A stretch of 8,173 nt of DNA. It comes from Bryobacteraceae bacterium (GTDB taxonomy: Bacteria; Acidobacteriota; Terriglobia; Bryobacterales; Bryobacteraceae). Location: assembly GCA_025350445.1 (NCBI GenBank), contig JANXXV010000092.1:1-8173 (forward strand). The letters are read 5' to 3'. This document shows, in pieces, positions 1 through 5,334 of the stretch (position 1 is its first letter; every line of letters begins with the position of its first letter). The notes under the pieces are model-generated. The model did no database searches and was not told where the DNA came from. It saw only the letters and a list, made by a program, of their open reading frames with translations. The position numbers were made by a program, and so were the translations under genes.

Positions 1-560
1 CGGCACGGCAGCACAAAAGCGGCGGACTCTTCGGGAATCGGCGTCAGCTTAAAGTTCACGCTGGTAATCGCCGCGAGCGTGCCGAAAGATCCGATCATGA
101 GCTTGCCCATGTCGAGCCCCGCCACATTCTTCACCACCATCCCCCCGCTCTTCACCAACTTGCCTTCGAGGGTGGCAAACTCCATGCCGATCACCAGGTC
201 CCGGGCCGTGCCATACAGCCGGCGGCGCGATCCGCTGGAATTGGCCGCAACCACTCCTCCCACTGAAGCTCGATCGAAGAACGGCGGGTCCAAGGGAATC
301 ATCTGGTTGTTCTCTGCCAGCAGCGCCGAAAGCCTGGCAAAGGAAAGCCCCGCCTGCACACTGATGGTCAGATCGCGCGGCTCATACTGGAGCACCGCAT
401 TCAACGCGCCGGTTGAGATGGTCACGTCCGCGGACGCAACCGGGCCCGCCATTCGATTCTTTGTGAATTGGCCGCCGACGCGTATTGTTCGCCCCGCGGC
501 CGCGGATTCAGCGAGTAATCCAGCCAGGTCACCGGCCGTTTGTGGAATCAGAGTCTCCAT
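1..560 (-). CDS. glcE: Glycolate oxidase FAD-binding subunit GlcE (5' part, runs off the left edge)
   Basis: Reading the minus strand from the ATG at 560-558 gives 186 open codons to the window edge, about half of a usual 350-400 residue GlcE. GlcE is the FAD-binding accessory subunit of the GlcDEF complex, which oxidises glycolate to glyoxylate and passes electrons to the respiratory chain. The visible part is the PCMH-type FAD-binding fold: a pyrophosphate-loop-like VGGQFTKNRMAGP (residues 28-40, a variant of the usual GGGTK loop), LQYEPRDLTISVQAGLSF (57-74), a DPPFFDRASVGGVVAANSSG block (91-110), RRLYGTARDLVIGMEFAT (113-130) and VVKNVAGLDMGKLMIGSFG (142-160). The start is well fixed: an in-frame TAG lies at 581-579 with no other start codon between. 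No good Shine-Dalgarno precedes it. A TACATT at 576-571 could be a -10 giving an almost leaderless mRNA, but no -35 is convincing. No glcD lies upstream, so glcE heads this unit here; glcF may follow outside the window. Another FAD_binding_4 oxidase subunit is possible but less likely. Confidence 0.85.
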   Translation of the reverse strand, partial: METLIPQTAGDLAGLLAESAAAGRTIRVGGQFTKNRMAGPVASADVTISTGALNAVLQYEPRDLTISVQAGLSFARLSALLAENNQMIPLDPPFFDRASVGGVVAANSSGSRRRLYGTARDLVIGMEFATLEGKLVKSGGMVVKNVAGLDMGKLMIGSFGTLAAITSVNFKLTPIPEESAAFVLPC

Positions 561-1040
561 GCAAAGAACTAATGTACCCTACCCTCGCAGCCGGCGATTC
601 CATCGGAACAAGACTCTCGCACAAGACACTGAATTCGAGGGCGGAAATTCCCCTTGGAAGATGTGGGACCGGACTCTTTCGATTTCCCCATAGACCCAAT
701 CGGTCGTCGCCGAATGTCGCAACACTACCGAATCAAAGTCTCAAGCGGGCGTCGGTCAGGTTTACCCGCTGCGCGGAGAGGAGTTCGCCCGGAGTATGCG
801 CCTCAACTGGACCTGGAAACCGGAACCGCTGGGGTGACCCCGACTTTGGAGATCTTCAAAAGCGCAAGGGCCGCTTCCGGCGGCGCCAATCGAACTAGAA
901 ACTCGGCGGATTTGGCCGCCGGAAGCGAGTCCGTCTTGCGCGAGTTCCTCAAAAGTTAGAGTACAGAGTAGGGCTAGGCCTCCCCCCATTGGTGACGCCG
1001 TTTCGGGCTGGGTTCGCCAAAACTAAGGTAGATTGGCCAG
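561..1040. other. Intergenic stretch without a convincing gene
   Basis: Several overlapping open frames of 75-137 codons exist here on both strands. None has a good ribosome binding site, a recognisable motif or a family-like sequence. The longest plausible one (654-959, plus, TTG start) is arginine- and serine-rich and looks like chance GC-rich reading. What can be seen is secondary structure: a 6-bp inverted repeat AGCGGG/CCCGCT (744-749/765-770), the palindrome GGGGTGACCCC (831-841) and the large hairpin at 862-941. I found no tRNA cloverleaf. The stretch may be a decayed gene, a small RNA locus, or simply the spacer between two divergent units. Confidence 0.5.
862..941. repeat. Large imperfect inverted repeat flanked by 7-bp direct repeats
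   Basis: Two arms pair perfectly over 12 bp: GCTTCCGGCGGC at 873-884 and GCCGCCGGAAGC at 915-926. A second perfect 7-bp arm lies outside them: GCGCAAG at 862-868 and CTTGCGC at 935-941, with unpaired bases between the two helices. The central loop is about 30 nt. The heptamer TCAAAAG occurs just outside on both sides (856-862 and 949-955), which could be a target-site duplication, although the arms are not flush with it on the right. No T-run follows on either strand, so it is not a classical intrinsic terminator. It could be a small non-autonomous element, a REP-like unit or the core of a structured RNA. The pairing is seen directly; the function is unknown. Confidence 0.6.
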
Positions 1041-1044
1041 GGAA

Positions 1045-1064
1045 TTAGTAGGACTTCCTATTAA
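1045..1064. repeat. Palindrome, possible operator
   Basis: TTAGTAGGA (1045-1053) faces TCCTATTAA (1056-1064) across a CT centre; all positions pair except one G-T. It lies about 40-60 bp upstream of the predicted promoter of the di-heme oxidoreductase gene, a position suited to a dimeric regulator's binding site. Its core TAGGA..TCCTA reappears in the terminator hairpin at 1211-1227. It could equally be a small RNA hairpin. Confidence 0.4.
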
Positions 1065-1076
1065 GCCCGTCACTGA

Positions 1077-1111
1077 GCTTCTTTTCCGCTTCTTTCTTCG
1101 CAGAATATTTA
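1077..1111 (+). promoter_or_regulatory. Possible promoter of the di-heme oxidoreductase leader
   Basis: A weak -10-like TATTTA lies at 1106-1111 in a locally AT-rich stretch, which would place the RNA start near 1118, right at the beginning of the structured leader. No good -35 is visible. Two direct copies of GCTTCTTT (1077-1084 and 1088-1095) are spaced 11 bp apart, one helical turn, immediately upstream, as tandem activator sites often are. The assignment rests mainly on position. Confidence 0.22.
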
Positions 1112-1116
1112 CAAAA

Positions 1117-1204
1117 CCCGCACAAAGAAACCGAGGGTGCTCGAGTACCAGGGACGTAATGGGGGGCCCAAAAGGGGGAAGTACTTCAGCCGTAGTTGCT
1201 AAGG
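1117..1204 (+). ncRNA. Structured leader with GEMM-I (cyclic dinucleotide) riboswitch-like blocks, tentative
   Basis: Short blocks appear in the order known from GEMM-I riboswitches (cyclic di-GMP or cyclic AMP-GMP aptamers): CGCACAAAG (1119-1127), AAACC (1128-1132), GGGACGTAATG (1151-1161; consensus GGGACGCAAAG), CCCAAAA (1167-1173; compare CCUAA), CAGCCG (1187-1192) and GTTGC (1195-1199). Between the second and third blocks GGTGC/GTACC can form a hairpin capped by TCGA, and GAAGTACTTC (1178-1187) sits where P3 would be. Against it, the P2 cap is not a GNRA loop, the GGC usually preceding AAACC is missing, P3 is short, and the C expected after GTTGC is a T. If the alignment holds, the ligand-contact G is A, as in the cyclic AMP-GMP subtype. 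An intrinsic terminator follows and then a cytochrome gene, which fits the known use of this class. It may be an unrelated attenuator. Confidence 0.28.
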
Positions 1205-1210
1205 AAATCC

Positions 1211-1238
1211 CTAGGAGAATCTCCTAAGACTTTTTTTT
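1211..1238 (+). terminator. Intrinsic terminator / attenuator in the 5' leader of the di-heme oxidoreductase gene
   Basis: TAGGAG (1212-1217) pairs with CTCCTA (1221-1226) across an AAT loop, with a further C-G pair after one mismatch, and eight T follow at 1231-1238. The terminator lies about 120 bp before the start codon, in the same direction, so it looks like premature termination rather than the end of an upstream gene; the nearest upstream gene points the other way. An alternative pairing of CTAAGG (1199-1204) with CCCTAG (1209-1214) uses the terminator's 5' arm and overlaps the 3' end of the proposed aptamer, as expected of an antiterminator switch. The stem is short, so strength is uncertain. 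Confidence 0.55.
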
Positions 1239-1359
1239 CTTTCAATTTACGGACATCTCTACGACAATGAACCTCGTAGCTTTGGCGGAGCCAGCCAAGC
1301 CATTGAGTTGCAATTGTAGATGGACAAGCTCGCCGTTAAGTGAAAAGGGAACTGTGGAA

Positions 1360-2985
1360 ATGAGACAACTAAATTACAAATATAGTTTCGCGCTAGGTAT
1401 TTTTCTCACGGCGTCATTGCTTACGCCGTCTAGCTTTGGTCAGCACGATCCTGGAGTTCGCGGGGGAGCTCCGGGGGCGGGTGGAGCGGTCACACCGATT
1501 CAGGTTAACGAACTGGCAGCCTTCCAGGAAGGACTATTTCGGATGACGGAGCTCGAGTCCGTATGTGACGGCTGCTCTAACATTACGCCCGGTTCGCCAA
1601 CCGGCCAGCCTCCGCTCCTTCAGACCATCACGAACTCGGCCGGACTCGGCGCGCGTTTCAACGGCGATCAATGCGTGGTGTGTCATAGCCAACCGTCCCT
1701 CGGTGGATCGGGCGGCTTTCTGGTACCGAATCCGAAGTCCCCGCCAGCCAATTTCCGCGCTCCGGAGAATCCCATGTTCGATCTGATTCCGCATCGCAAT
1801 GGCGCGACGAACAAGATTCCTTCGTTCATCAAGCAATACGGTCCGATCCGCGAAATGCGTCTTCTTCGCAAGCCCGATGGAACACCCGACGGCGGAGTTC
1901 ACCAGATCTTCACTGTTGTTGGCCGTACCGACGATCCAACGATTCCGGGTTGCAACGCGAGCGTACTGCCGCAGCCGGACTTCGAGACGGAAGTTCGAAA
2001 CAAGAATGTAGCGTTCCGCATTCCGCTCCAGGAGTTCGGCCTTGGATTGATCGATTCTATTCAGGATCAGGAAATCCTCGCGCGCTCCAAGGCGACCGCC
2101 GCCCAACGTGCCCAACTTGGGATCGTGGGCGTTCCGAATCGCAGCGGCAACGACGGCACCATCACCCGCTTTGGCTGGAAGGCGCAGAACAAGTCGATCA
2201 CCATCTTTTCCGGCGAAGCATATAACGTCGAAATGGGCGTAACCAACGAGGTTTTCCCCCAGGCTGTCGAGGAGAACGACCTTTGCAACGGACCTAAGAA
2301 AGCTCATCCGAACGACGTGATGCGCACAGACATCAGCGATGCCCGGAACGAAGGATTCAACAATCCGCTCCACATCAACGCGGATTGGTTCCAGTTCACC
2401 ATTTTCATGCGCTTCCTTGACGGACCGAAGCCTGTTCCGTTTTCGCCCAGCGCGCTGCGCGGTCAACAGTTGTTCGGCACCACCGGTTGCGCCGCCTGCC
2501 ACACACCGCGGATGAACACGGCTCCGGTGATGAATAGCGAATCCCTGCAAAACAAGCCTGTAAACTTGTACTCCGACCTGTTAATTCATCACATGGGCCC
2601 TGGCTTGGCCGATCACGTGACACAGGGTGCTGCTTCTGGCGACATGTTCCGCTCGGCGACGCTGTGGGGCCTCGGTCAGCGGATCTTCTTTATCCACGAT
2701 GGCCGCACCAGCGACCTTCTGCAAGCGATCGCGTTCCACGCTTCCACCTCATGCTCAGGCGACGGCGGGTTCGGGGGTGACAACCAGAACTCGTTCTTCC
2801 AAATCGGAAACAACGAGGGTGGCGACGGTTCCTCGAGTACGAACCAAAATCCGAACTTCGGCTGTAACAATCTCGCTACAGGCGCGGCTTACCCCGATTC
2901 TGAAGCAAACACCGTGATCGGGAAATTCAACGCTCTGTCGTCTGGCGATAAGCAATCCATTCTGGACTTCCTCCGATCCCTCTAG
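1360..2985 (+). CDS. Secreted di-heme c-type oxidoreductase, DHOR/DUF1111 family (putative peroxidase-like)
   Basis: The 541-residue product starts with a Sec signal peptide (MRQLNYK, then hydrophobic SFALGIFLTASLL; cleavage near residue 27), so it acts in the periplasm or outside the cell. Two covalent heme c sites are visible: CVVCH at residues 105-109 in NGDQCVVCHSQPSLGG, and CAACH at 377-381. The later block FRSATLWGLGQRIFFIHDGR (ending at R449), H460 and the C-terminal SILDFLRSL are typical of di-heme oxidoreductases related to MauG and cytochrome c peroxidase (COG3488 type). The substrate cannot be read from sequence. Six non-heme cysteines stand out: C69/C72 (CDGC), C198, C309 and C465/C502; the last pair brackets a Gly/Asn/Ser-rich segment (about 465-502) that looks like an insertion. 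I prefer the ATG at 1360: AAAAGGGA (1343-1350) precedes it and the signal peptide begins there. The frame is open from 1267, but that start has no SD and would bury the signal peptide. The leader carries a terminator hairpin, so conditional expression is likely. Confidence 0.88.
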   Translation: MRQLNYKYSFALGIFLTASLLTPSSFGQHDPGVRGGAPGAGGAVTPIQVNELAAFQEGLFRMTELESVCDGCSNITPGSPTGQPPLLQTITNSAGLGARFNGDQCVVCHSQPSLGGSGGFLVPNPKSPPANFRAPENPMFDLIPHRNGATNKIPSFIKQYGPIREMRLLRKPDGTPDGGVHQIFTVVGRTDDPTIPGCNASVLPQPDFETEVRNKNVAFRIPLQEFGLGLIDSIQDQEILARSKATAAQRAQLGIVGVPNRSGNDGTITRFGWKAQNKSITIFSGEAYNVEMGVTNEVFPQAVEENDLCNGPKKAHPNDVMRTDISDARNEGFNNPLHINADWFQFTIFMRFLDGPKPVPFSPSALRGQQLFGTTGCAACHTPRMNTAPVMNSESLQNKPVNLYSDLLIHHMGPGLADHVTQGAASGDMFRSATLWGLGQRIFFIHDGRTSDLLQAIAFHASTSCSGDGGFGGDNQNSFFQIGNNEGGDGSSSTNQNPNFGCNNLATGAAYPDSEANTVIGKFNALSSGDKQSILDFLRSL

Positions 2986-3005
2986 GAGCTAGCCCGAGCT
3001 TGACA

Positions 3006-3050
3006 CGCTCCGCGGCAAACCGGCCGCGGAGCGATTGGCGAGGATTTTTT
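3006..3050 (+). terminator. Strong hairpin after the di-heme oxidoreductase gene
   Basis: CGCTCCGCGGC (3006-3016) pairs perfectly with GCCGCGGAGCG (3023-3033) over 11 bp across a 6-nt loop, 20 bp after the stop codon. Six T follow at 3045-3050, but 11 nt after the stem rather than at once, so termination may be imperfect. It separates the oxidoreductase gene from the small secreted-protein gene starting at 3055. Confidence 0.6.
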
Positions 3051-3054
3051 ATCG

Positions 3055-3717
3055 ATGTGGTATTCAGGTTTGGTGTCGATTACTCTGCTAGCCGCTTCTC
3101 TCGCAAACGCCGAGTTGCTGAAGTTGAAGAATGGAAAGTCGCTGGCCGGCGAGATCGTGTCCATGGACACAAGCGAGGTCCGCATCACACGTTGCGGCCG
3201 CACTGAGGTTTATCCGCGTGCCGATGTCGTATCCATCAGCACCGAGCCGTTACCGGAAGACTGTACCATTCCGCCACCTGTGCGTAAGCTGGATTTGCCC
3301 GGCGGGGCCAAAATCCGAGTTAAACTCCTCGACTTTATCGATACGATAAACGAACCTCCCGGAAAGACTTTTCGCGCGACGGTCCTGGAGCCCGTAGTTG
3401 CAGGCGGCACTACAGTCGTTAGAAAGGGCGCCGGTCTTATTGTTCATTTAATACCGGCCGGCGATGGCGGTCAAACACTCGATCTCGTAGGAGTCAATCT
3501 GGGCGTCAATGAGTGGGCCGGTTTTCAAGGCATGTCTTTGGAGGTGGTGCTTTCTGTGATAGGAGACGCGATTGACGCGCGCCAGAAAGAGGAGAATGAA
3601 CCGCTGCCCGAACCGATTTTGCTACAGGGCCCGCGGGTCTATATCCCCTCATTCACCACGGTCACATTCACGTTGAGGACGCCTGTGCGGCTGGTGATCG
3701 CACCGCCCATGCGGTGA
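3055..3717 (+). CDS. Small secreted two-domain beta-rich protein, function unknown
   Basis: The 220-residue product has a signal peptide (WYSGLVSITLLAASLANA, likely cut after residue 19) and no further membrane segment, so it is exported. Residues about 20-65 (LLKLKNGKSLAGEIVSMD, then EVRITRCG) look like a small SH3/Sm-like beta barrel with a short Cys-containing strand. Residues about 82-150 (KIRVKLLDFIDTI, GKTFRATVLEPVV, TTVVRKGAGLIVHLI) resemble the beta-rich module in which a protein with settable 'value or default' strands repeats the pattern x-RVxLLD/FRAxxxEPVV; I have seen such segments in hypothetical secreted acidobacterial proteins but know no function. A charged segment (RQKEENEPLPEPI) precedes a hydrophobic C-terminal strand pair. 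The start has AGGA at 3041-3044, 10 nt upstream of the ATG. It follows the di-heme oxidoreductase gene by 69 bp with a hairpin between, so it may be read partly by read-through. It ends 9 bp from the convergent LRR gene. Confidence 0.75.
   Translation: MWYSGLVSITLLAASLANAELLKLKNGKSLAGEIVSMDTSEVRITRCGRTEVYPRADVVSISTEPLPEDCTIPPPVRKLDLPGGAKIRVKLLDFIDTINEPPGKTFRATVLEPVVAGGTTVVRKGAGLIVHLIPAGDGGQTLDLVGVNLGVNEWAGFQGMSLEVVLSVIGDAIDARQKEENEPLPEPILLQGPRVYIPSFTTVTFTLRTPVRLVIAPPMR
3701..3716. terminator. Small hairpin between convergent genes
   Basis: CACCGC (3701-3706) pairs with GCGGTG (3711-3716) across CCAT, covering the stop region of the secreted-protein gene and lying 11 bp before the end of the opposing LRR gene. 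There is no T-run on either side. It is well placed as a bidirectional transcription barrier but the evidence is structural only. Confidence 0.25.
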
Positions 3718-3726
3718 TGCTGGGAG

Positions 3727-5166
3727 TTAGGAGCGTAGCAGATCATTGATGATATCCGCCACGGCCCGGATGTCGGACTCCGAGTCCGCGTAGACGGCCA
3801 CGACTCCCGCCTCGGTGTCCCAACTCAATCTCCTGGCAAGTGCAGGATTCTTTTTCTTCACCTCTTTCTTGATCAGACTTTCGGCCGCGTAGTTCGTCGC
3901 AAGTTGCAAGCCAGGCGCCAGGCTCTCAAAGATGGACCACTGCCGCAGACCCTCGCCCGGCCGTTGGATCGTGACGTTCCCAACGCGTTCCTTGAACGCT
4001 TCCCACTCCGGATCAATTGGGGTGTAATCGATCTGGATGTCGGGGCGTACGGCACGGAGACCGTCCACGCTGGCGCCGATTCTCGGACCGAGCCAAAGCT
4101 TCCGAAGCCTGGGTAGTTCGGCAAGCGGCATGAGGTCAGAATCCTCGACCGCGCCGAACAGGGTTAGATCCTCAAGGGCGGACGCCTTCGCCAGCGGCTT
4201 TAAGGTTGGGATCCGAAGGCTTTCGCTATCCGTAATGGCAGCATCGTCGATCACCAGGGATCGCAATTGCGGAATCGCCGCCACGGACGCCAGATCCACT
4301 CCTCCCGCCGGCATCCGCAATGTCAGCGCGGCCAGTCGAGACAATTCCCACAGTGGCATTAGATCCTCCATCCGCAGGTTCAACAGCGTCAACTCCTCCA
4401 GTTGCTGGAAGCTCTCCAGGCCCGCGAGCGATTTAACCCCGCGTCCGGCGAGGGTGAAACGGCGCAACCGGTTCCATGTATTCCAGCGGCGGAGATTCGC
4501 GATCTGCGCATCGATCAAGTGAGCCTCTTCGAGCAGCGTGCATTCGCGCAGCTTCGCCCAACCCTTGGCCGGTCCGAGTATTCGCAGATATTGGAGATCG
4601 GTCATCCGGGCAACGGCGTCGAGGGAATCGTGAAACAGGTCTGCGCTGAGTTTCACCAGCCCGGTCATTTTTTCCAGTGGGGCAACACTCAAGTTCAGCC
4701 AGCGGTTGAGCGCGAGTTTGCGCATTTGTTCGGCGGGGAGCGCGTCCAGATTGAGCCGCATCTCGCCGCAGGGGGGCATGGCGTAAAGCGATTCCAGCCC
4801 CGTCAAGCGCCGCAGCGTGGACGCCTCCGGTATGGGCGCGGTCGGGTAAAGCAGCAGTTCCCGAATGTCCGGAAGTTGGCGGCTGGCCCGCACCTGCGTC
4901 GAAGCGATTACCGACTCAACCGTTGGAAAATCCACGAGCACGTCCAGATCGATAACGGGAGTTCTTTCTTTGCCAATCTCGCAAGCAGCCAAGACCTGAC
5001 CGTCGCCAGCCGCCACCGCTTCAATCGGCACGACAGTGAGTTGCGCCGGCACTGGCGGGCCACTTGTTTCACGGCGCTTGCTATGAACGAAATGCTCGAA
5101 CGTGTAGCGAAAAACAGAGGAAGGCCGTTCCAGCCGCGCCGAACCAAGAGGGAGAGACGTCAGCAC
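3727..5166 (-). CDS. Leucine-rich-repeat protein with a distinct C-terminal domain
   Basis: The 479-residue product has no signal peptide or membrane segment and is probably cytoplasmic. From about residue 95 to 385 it contains irregular 22-25 residue leucine-rich repeats, for example LEELTLLNLRMEDLMPLWEL, LRSLVIDDAAI, LEDLTLFGAVEDSDLMPLAE and LRKLWLGPRI, the usual scaffold for protein-protein binding. The last 75 residues form a separate alpha/beta unit with QWSIFESLAP, TNYAAESLIKKEVKKK, RRLSWDTEAGVVAVYADS and DIRAVADIINDLL; a similar tail may exist in other bacterial LRR proteins, but I cannot name it. The N-terminal 90 residues are unassigned. The start is the GTG at 5166-5164: a TGA stop lies two codons upstream, and the next in-frame start candidate is about 40 codons in. 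No Shine-Dalgarno precedes it. It runs toward the secreted-protein gene and is transcribed divergently from the amidohydrolase gene. No partner gene indicating an immunity or toxin role is visible. Confidence 0.85.
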   Translation of the reverse strand: MLTSLPLGSARLERPSSVFRYTFEHFVHSKRRETSGPPVPAQLTVVPIEAVAAGDGQVLAACEIGKERTPVIDLDVLVDFPTVESVIASTQVRASRQLPDIRELLLYPTAPIPEASTLRRLTGLESLYAMPPCGEMRLNLDALPAEQMRKLALNRWLNLSVAPLEKMTGLVKLSADLFHDSLDAVARMTDLQYLRILGPAKGWAKLRECTLLEEAHLIDAQIANLRRWNTWNRLRRFTLAGRGVKSLAGLESFQQLEELTLLNLRMEDLMPLWELSRLAALTLRMPAGGVDLASVAAIPQLRSLVIDDAAITDSESLRIPTLKPLAKASALEDLTLFGAVEDSDLMPLAELPRLRKLWLGPRIGASVDGLRAVRPDIQIDYTPIDPEWEAFKERVGNVTIQRPGEGLRQWSIFESLAPGLQLATNYAAESLIKKEVKKKNPALARRLSWDTEAGVVAVYADSESDIRAVADIINDLLRS

Positions 5167-5175
5167 CTTTCATTC

Positions 5176-5204
5176 AAGGTAGATCAGGCGTTGAAGCGAG
5201 TCAA
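5176..5204 (-). promoter_or_regulatory. Predicted promoter of the LRR gene, nearly leaderless
   Basis: On the minus strand TTGACT (5204-5199) matches the -35 consensus at five of six positions. Seventeen bases later comes TACCTT (5181-5176), a poor -10. Transcription would begin near 5169, only about three bases before the GTG start at 5166, which agrees with the absence of a Shine-Dalgarno sequence there. Confidence 0.33.
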
Positions 5205-5211
5205 TCCGAAC

Positions 5212-5225
5212 AGGAGAACTTGATG
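5212..5225 (+). promoter_or_regulatory. Strong Shine-Dalgarno before an out-of-frame ATG
   Basis: AGGAGAA (5212-5218) sits four bases before the ATG at 5223-5225, one of the best ribosome binding sites in the window. The frame it opens runs to 5960, but from about 5340 it is a shadow of the amidohydrolase gene in another frame. Its first 40 codons read MPDFELRVRESPINDG and so on, with AT-rich third positions unlike the neighbouring genes. It may be chance, a leader peptide overlapping the amidohydrolase start, or a remnant of an earlier gene. Confidence 0.25.
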
Positions 5226-5266
5226 CCTGATTTTGAACTGCGAGTGCGGGAATCGCCAATAAACGA

Positions 5267-5295
5267 TGGATTTGTTTCTCTTCCATCGCTATACT
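5267..5295 (+). promoter_or_regulatory. Possible promoter of the amidohydrolase gene
   Basis: TATACT at 5290-5295 matches the -10 consensus at five of six positions. Seventeen bases upstream is a weak -35, TGGATT (5267-5272). The RNA would start near 5302, about 30 nt before the ATG at 5332 and upstream of its Shine-Dalgarno. Confidence 0.28.
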
Positions 5296-5320
5296 TCTTT
5301 GAATGGCGTCTGCATCCGCC

Positions 5321-5334
5321 AGGGATGGCTCATG
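5321..5334 (+). promoter_or_regulatory. Ribosome binding site fixing the amidohydrolase start
   Basis: AGGGA (5321-5325) lies six bases before the ATG at 5332-5334. The frame is open back to an ATG at 5266, but that one has no Shine-Dalgarno and would put 22 extra residues before the export signal, so 5332 is preferred. Confidence 0.6.

Noticed and set aside
79..693. 204-codon plus-strand frame opposite glcE
   Set aside because: The minus strand reads as GlcE with several conserved FAD-binding blocks, so the plus frame is a shadow.
771..840. tRNA-like GTTCGCCC motif
   Set aside because: No acceptor, D or anticodon arms can be drawn around it; GTTCG occurs by chance in GC-rich DNA.
654..959. 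101-codon plus-strand frame between glcE and the di-heme oxidoreductase gene
   Set aside because: TTG start without Shine-Dalgarno, Arg/Ser/Ala-rich composition, and a strong inverted repeat inside the frame; not supported as a gene.
1267..1359. Upstream ATG extending the di-heme oxidoreductase by 31 residues
   Set aside because: No ribosome site before it, and it would place a Cys-rich hydrophilic stretch in front of a clear signal peptide that starts at 1360 after AAAAGGGA.
1534..2550. 338-codon open frame on the minus strand inside the di-heme oxidoreductase gene
   Set aside because: It lies entirely opposite a gene with two heme motifs and a signal peptide, is rich in Arg/Ala/Val and has no recognisable motif; a shadow frame of GC-rich coding DNA.
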